Source: Actinomycetes bacterium (lineage in GTDB: Bacteria; Actinomycetota; Acidimicrobiia; Acidimicrobiales; Acidimicrobiaceae). Taken from it: 7,330 bases of DNA. Of this stretch, positions 6,391 through 7,330 are shown piece after piece. The notes under the pieces were generated by a model, which worked only from the letters and a program-made list of their open reading frames with translations, did not search any database and was not told the origin of the DNA. The stretch covers positions 1 to 7,330 of the forward strand of contig JAKAPB010000084.1 of assembly GCA_021823045.1 (NCBI GenBank), given 5' to 3'. The stretch's first letter is position 1; the number at the start of each line of letters is the position of its first letter. Position numbers and translations under genes: made by a program.

Positions 6391-7330
6391 AACAGAACTC
6401 CATCGGAGGGCCACCACGGCGAAGAATCGAATCCGTCCCCAAGTCCAAGAAAACGTGGAGCCAGAAGGAAACTTAGGCTGCTACAGATGGTGATCGGGGT
6501 GATTCTGCTGCTAGTGGCGGCCGTAGGAATCGGCTACCCGCTGTACTGGAATCATAGATCCTCCACAGGTTCACAAATTATCCTGAACAAGCAGATACAG
6601 AATATAAAGAGGGTTCTCAATTCGCCCACGGGCAGCACCTGCATTGCCAAGCCGGGCCCGGGCATATTAGACATTCCTAAACTCGGTCTTTTCGCCTCCG
6701 TGGTGCAAGGGATCGGATCGGTTACCTTAGAAACCTCAATAGGTCACGACCCAAGCACTCCGTGGCCGAGCAAAACCGGTACCGGATTGCTTGCGGCGCA
6801 CGACGTCAGTTTCTTCTCTCAAATCGACCATCTCAATATTGGTGACGAAATCAAATATGTGGTCCCGTGCGGGGTCATGATTTTTACGGTCACTGGCCAT
6901 CAAGTCACCCATCCAGGAGCAATCTTCAAGTTCGGAGCTGTTGGCGGTATCGTCCTAGATACCTGCTGGCCAACAACGGCTCTGTTTTACACTCCTACTC
7001 GCTACATAGTGACAGCACAATATCTCAAAACGGTACCGGTATCCACTGAGAATCTAAAGCAACCCACAGAGTCAGCAATCACGATTCCAAATCTGGTGGT
7101 GCCGGCCCCGCCAGCCCTGATCCAGCAGGGAATCACCCTTTCGACGAACTCTCAGATTCTCGGCACGATGAGCTTTTCCGGCTCTCCAAGTTCTGCCTTT
7201 ATACAGTCCCCTGCGACGCTTAATTTTGAAGCCACTGGGCTCAACCTGTGGTTTGCGATGCTACACTCGTTAGCTCAAAGCAGATCCGACTGGCTAAAAT
7301 TGCTTGGTCCAGGCGTGACTTTCCCATCGC
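6388..7330 (+). CDS. Membrane-anchored sortase-family cysteine transpeptidase with C-terminal extension, 3' end beyond window
   Basis: Seen: 314 codons, open to the right edge. The N-terminus is a polar, Arg/Lys-rich cytoplasmic tail (1-33), then one membrane helix (about 34-54), placing the rest outside the cell. The sortase domain (about 90-212) starts with GILDIPKLGL and contains the catalytic triad: H138 in LLAAHDVSFF, C193 in VLDTCWPTTALF and R205 in YTPTRYIVTA. IGDEIKYVV (151-159) matches the usual strand after the His loop. Family knowledge: sortases cut a C-terminal sorting signal and join the protein to the cell wall or to pilin subunits. The Cys context differs from TLxTC only at its first residue but is followed by WP. 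The subclass is not certain; class D/E-like is the closest. After the normal sortase end come a proline-rich linker (about 229-243, IPNLVVPAPP) and a further segment of at least 70 residues of unrecognised fold. C85 and C161 are extra cysteines. No LPxTG-type substrate is encoded in the window. Confidence 0.88.
   Translation, partial: MNRTPSEGHHGEESNPSPSPRKRGARRKLRLLQMVIGVILLLVAAVGIGYPLYWNHRSSTGSQIILNKQIQNIKRVLNSPTGSTCIAKPGPGILDIPKLGLFASVVQGIGSVTLETSIGHDPSTPWPSKTGTGLLAAHDVSFFSQIDHLNIGDEIKYVVPCGVMIFTVTGHQVTHPGAIFKFGAVGGIVLDTCWPTTALFYTPTRYIVTAQYLKTVPVSTENLKQPTESAITIPNLVVPAPPALIQQGITLSTNSQILGTMSFSGSPSSAFIQSPATLNFEATGLNLWFAMLHSLAQSRSDWLKLLGPGVTFPS

Overview
The window looks like a chromosomal stretch from an actinobacterium-like organism. 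It holds four genes in a row on the minus strand and one divergent gene on the plus strand. By eye, base composition is near 50% GC and even throughout, and I see no sign of recent transfer. The lineage guess is inference. The sortase with a CWP context and a long tail, the form of the methyltransferase N-terminus and the moderate GC fit an Actinomycetota lineage such as Acidimicrobiia, but no marker here proves it.

Minus strand, read right to left in transcription order. First is a ten-helix EamA/DMT-type membrane transporter (5359-6186, TTG start behind a strong Shine-Dalgarno). Next comes uvrA (2468-5305), the damage-sensing ATPase of nucleotide excision repair, then uvrC (557-2410), the dual-incision nuclease. 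Last is a class I SAM-dependent methyltransferase whose C-terminus is cut by the left window edge (1-470). The gaps are 53, 57 and 86 bases and none contains a convincing terminator, so one transcript through all four is possible but unproven. UvrA and UvrC act in the same pathway. Their partner UvrB is not in the window.

Plus strand. After a divergent intergenic region of about 200 bases with two perfect 7-bp inverted repeats, a membrane-anchored sortase-family transpeptidase begins at 6388 and runs off the right edge. Its His, Cys and Arg catalytic residues are all present. It carries at least 100 residues beyond the normal sortase end, which makes it the least ordinary gene here.

No rRNA, tRNA, CRISPR array, insertion sequence or phage gene was seen. 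UvrA, UvrC and the transporter are ordinary family members. The points worth a second look are the sortase's C-terminal extension, the paired inverted repeats before it, the small hairpin abutting the uvrC ribosome binding site, and the gene order around uvrA/uvrC.
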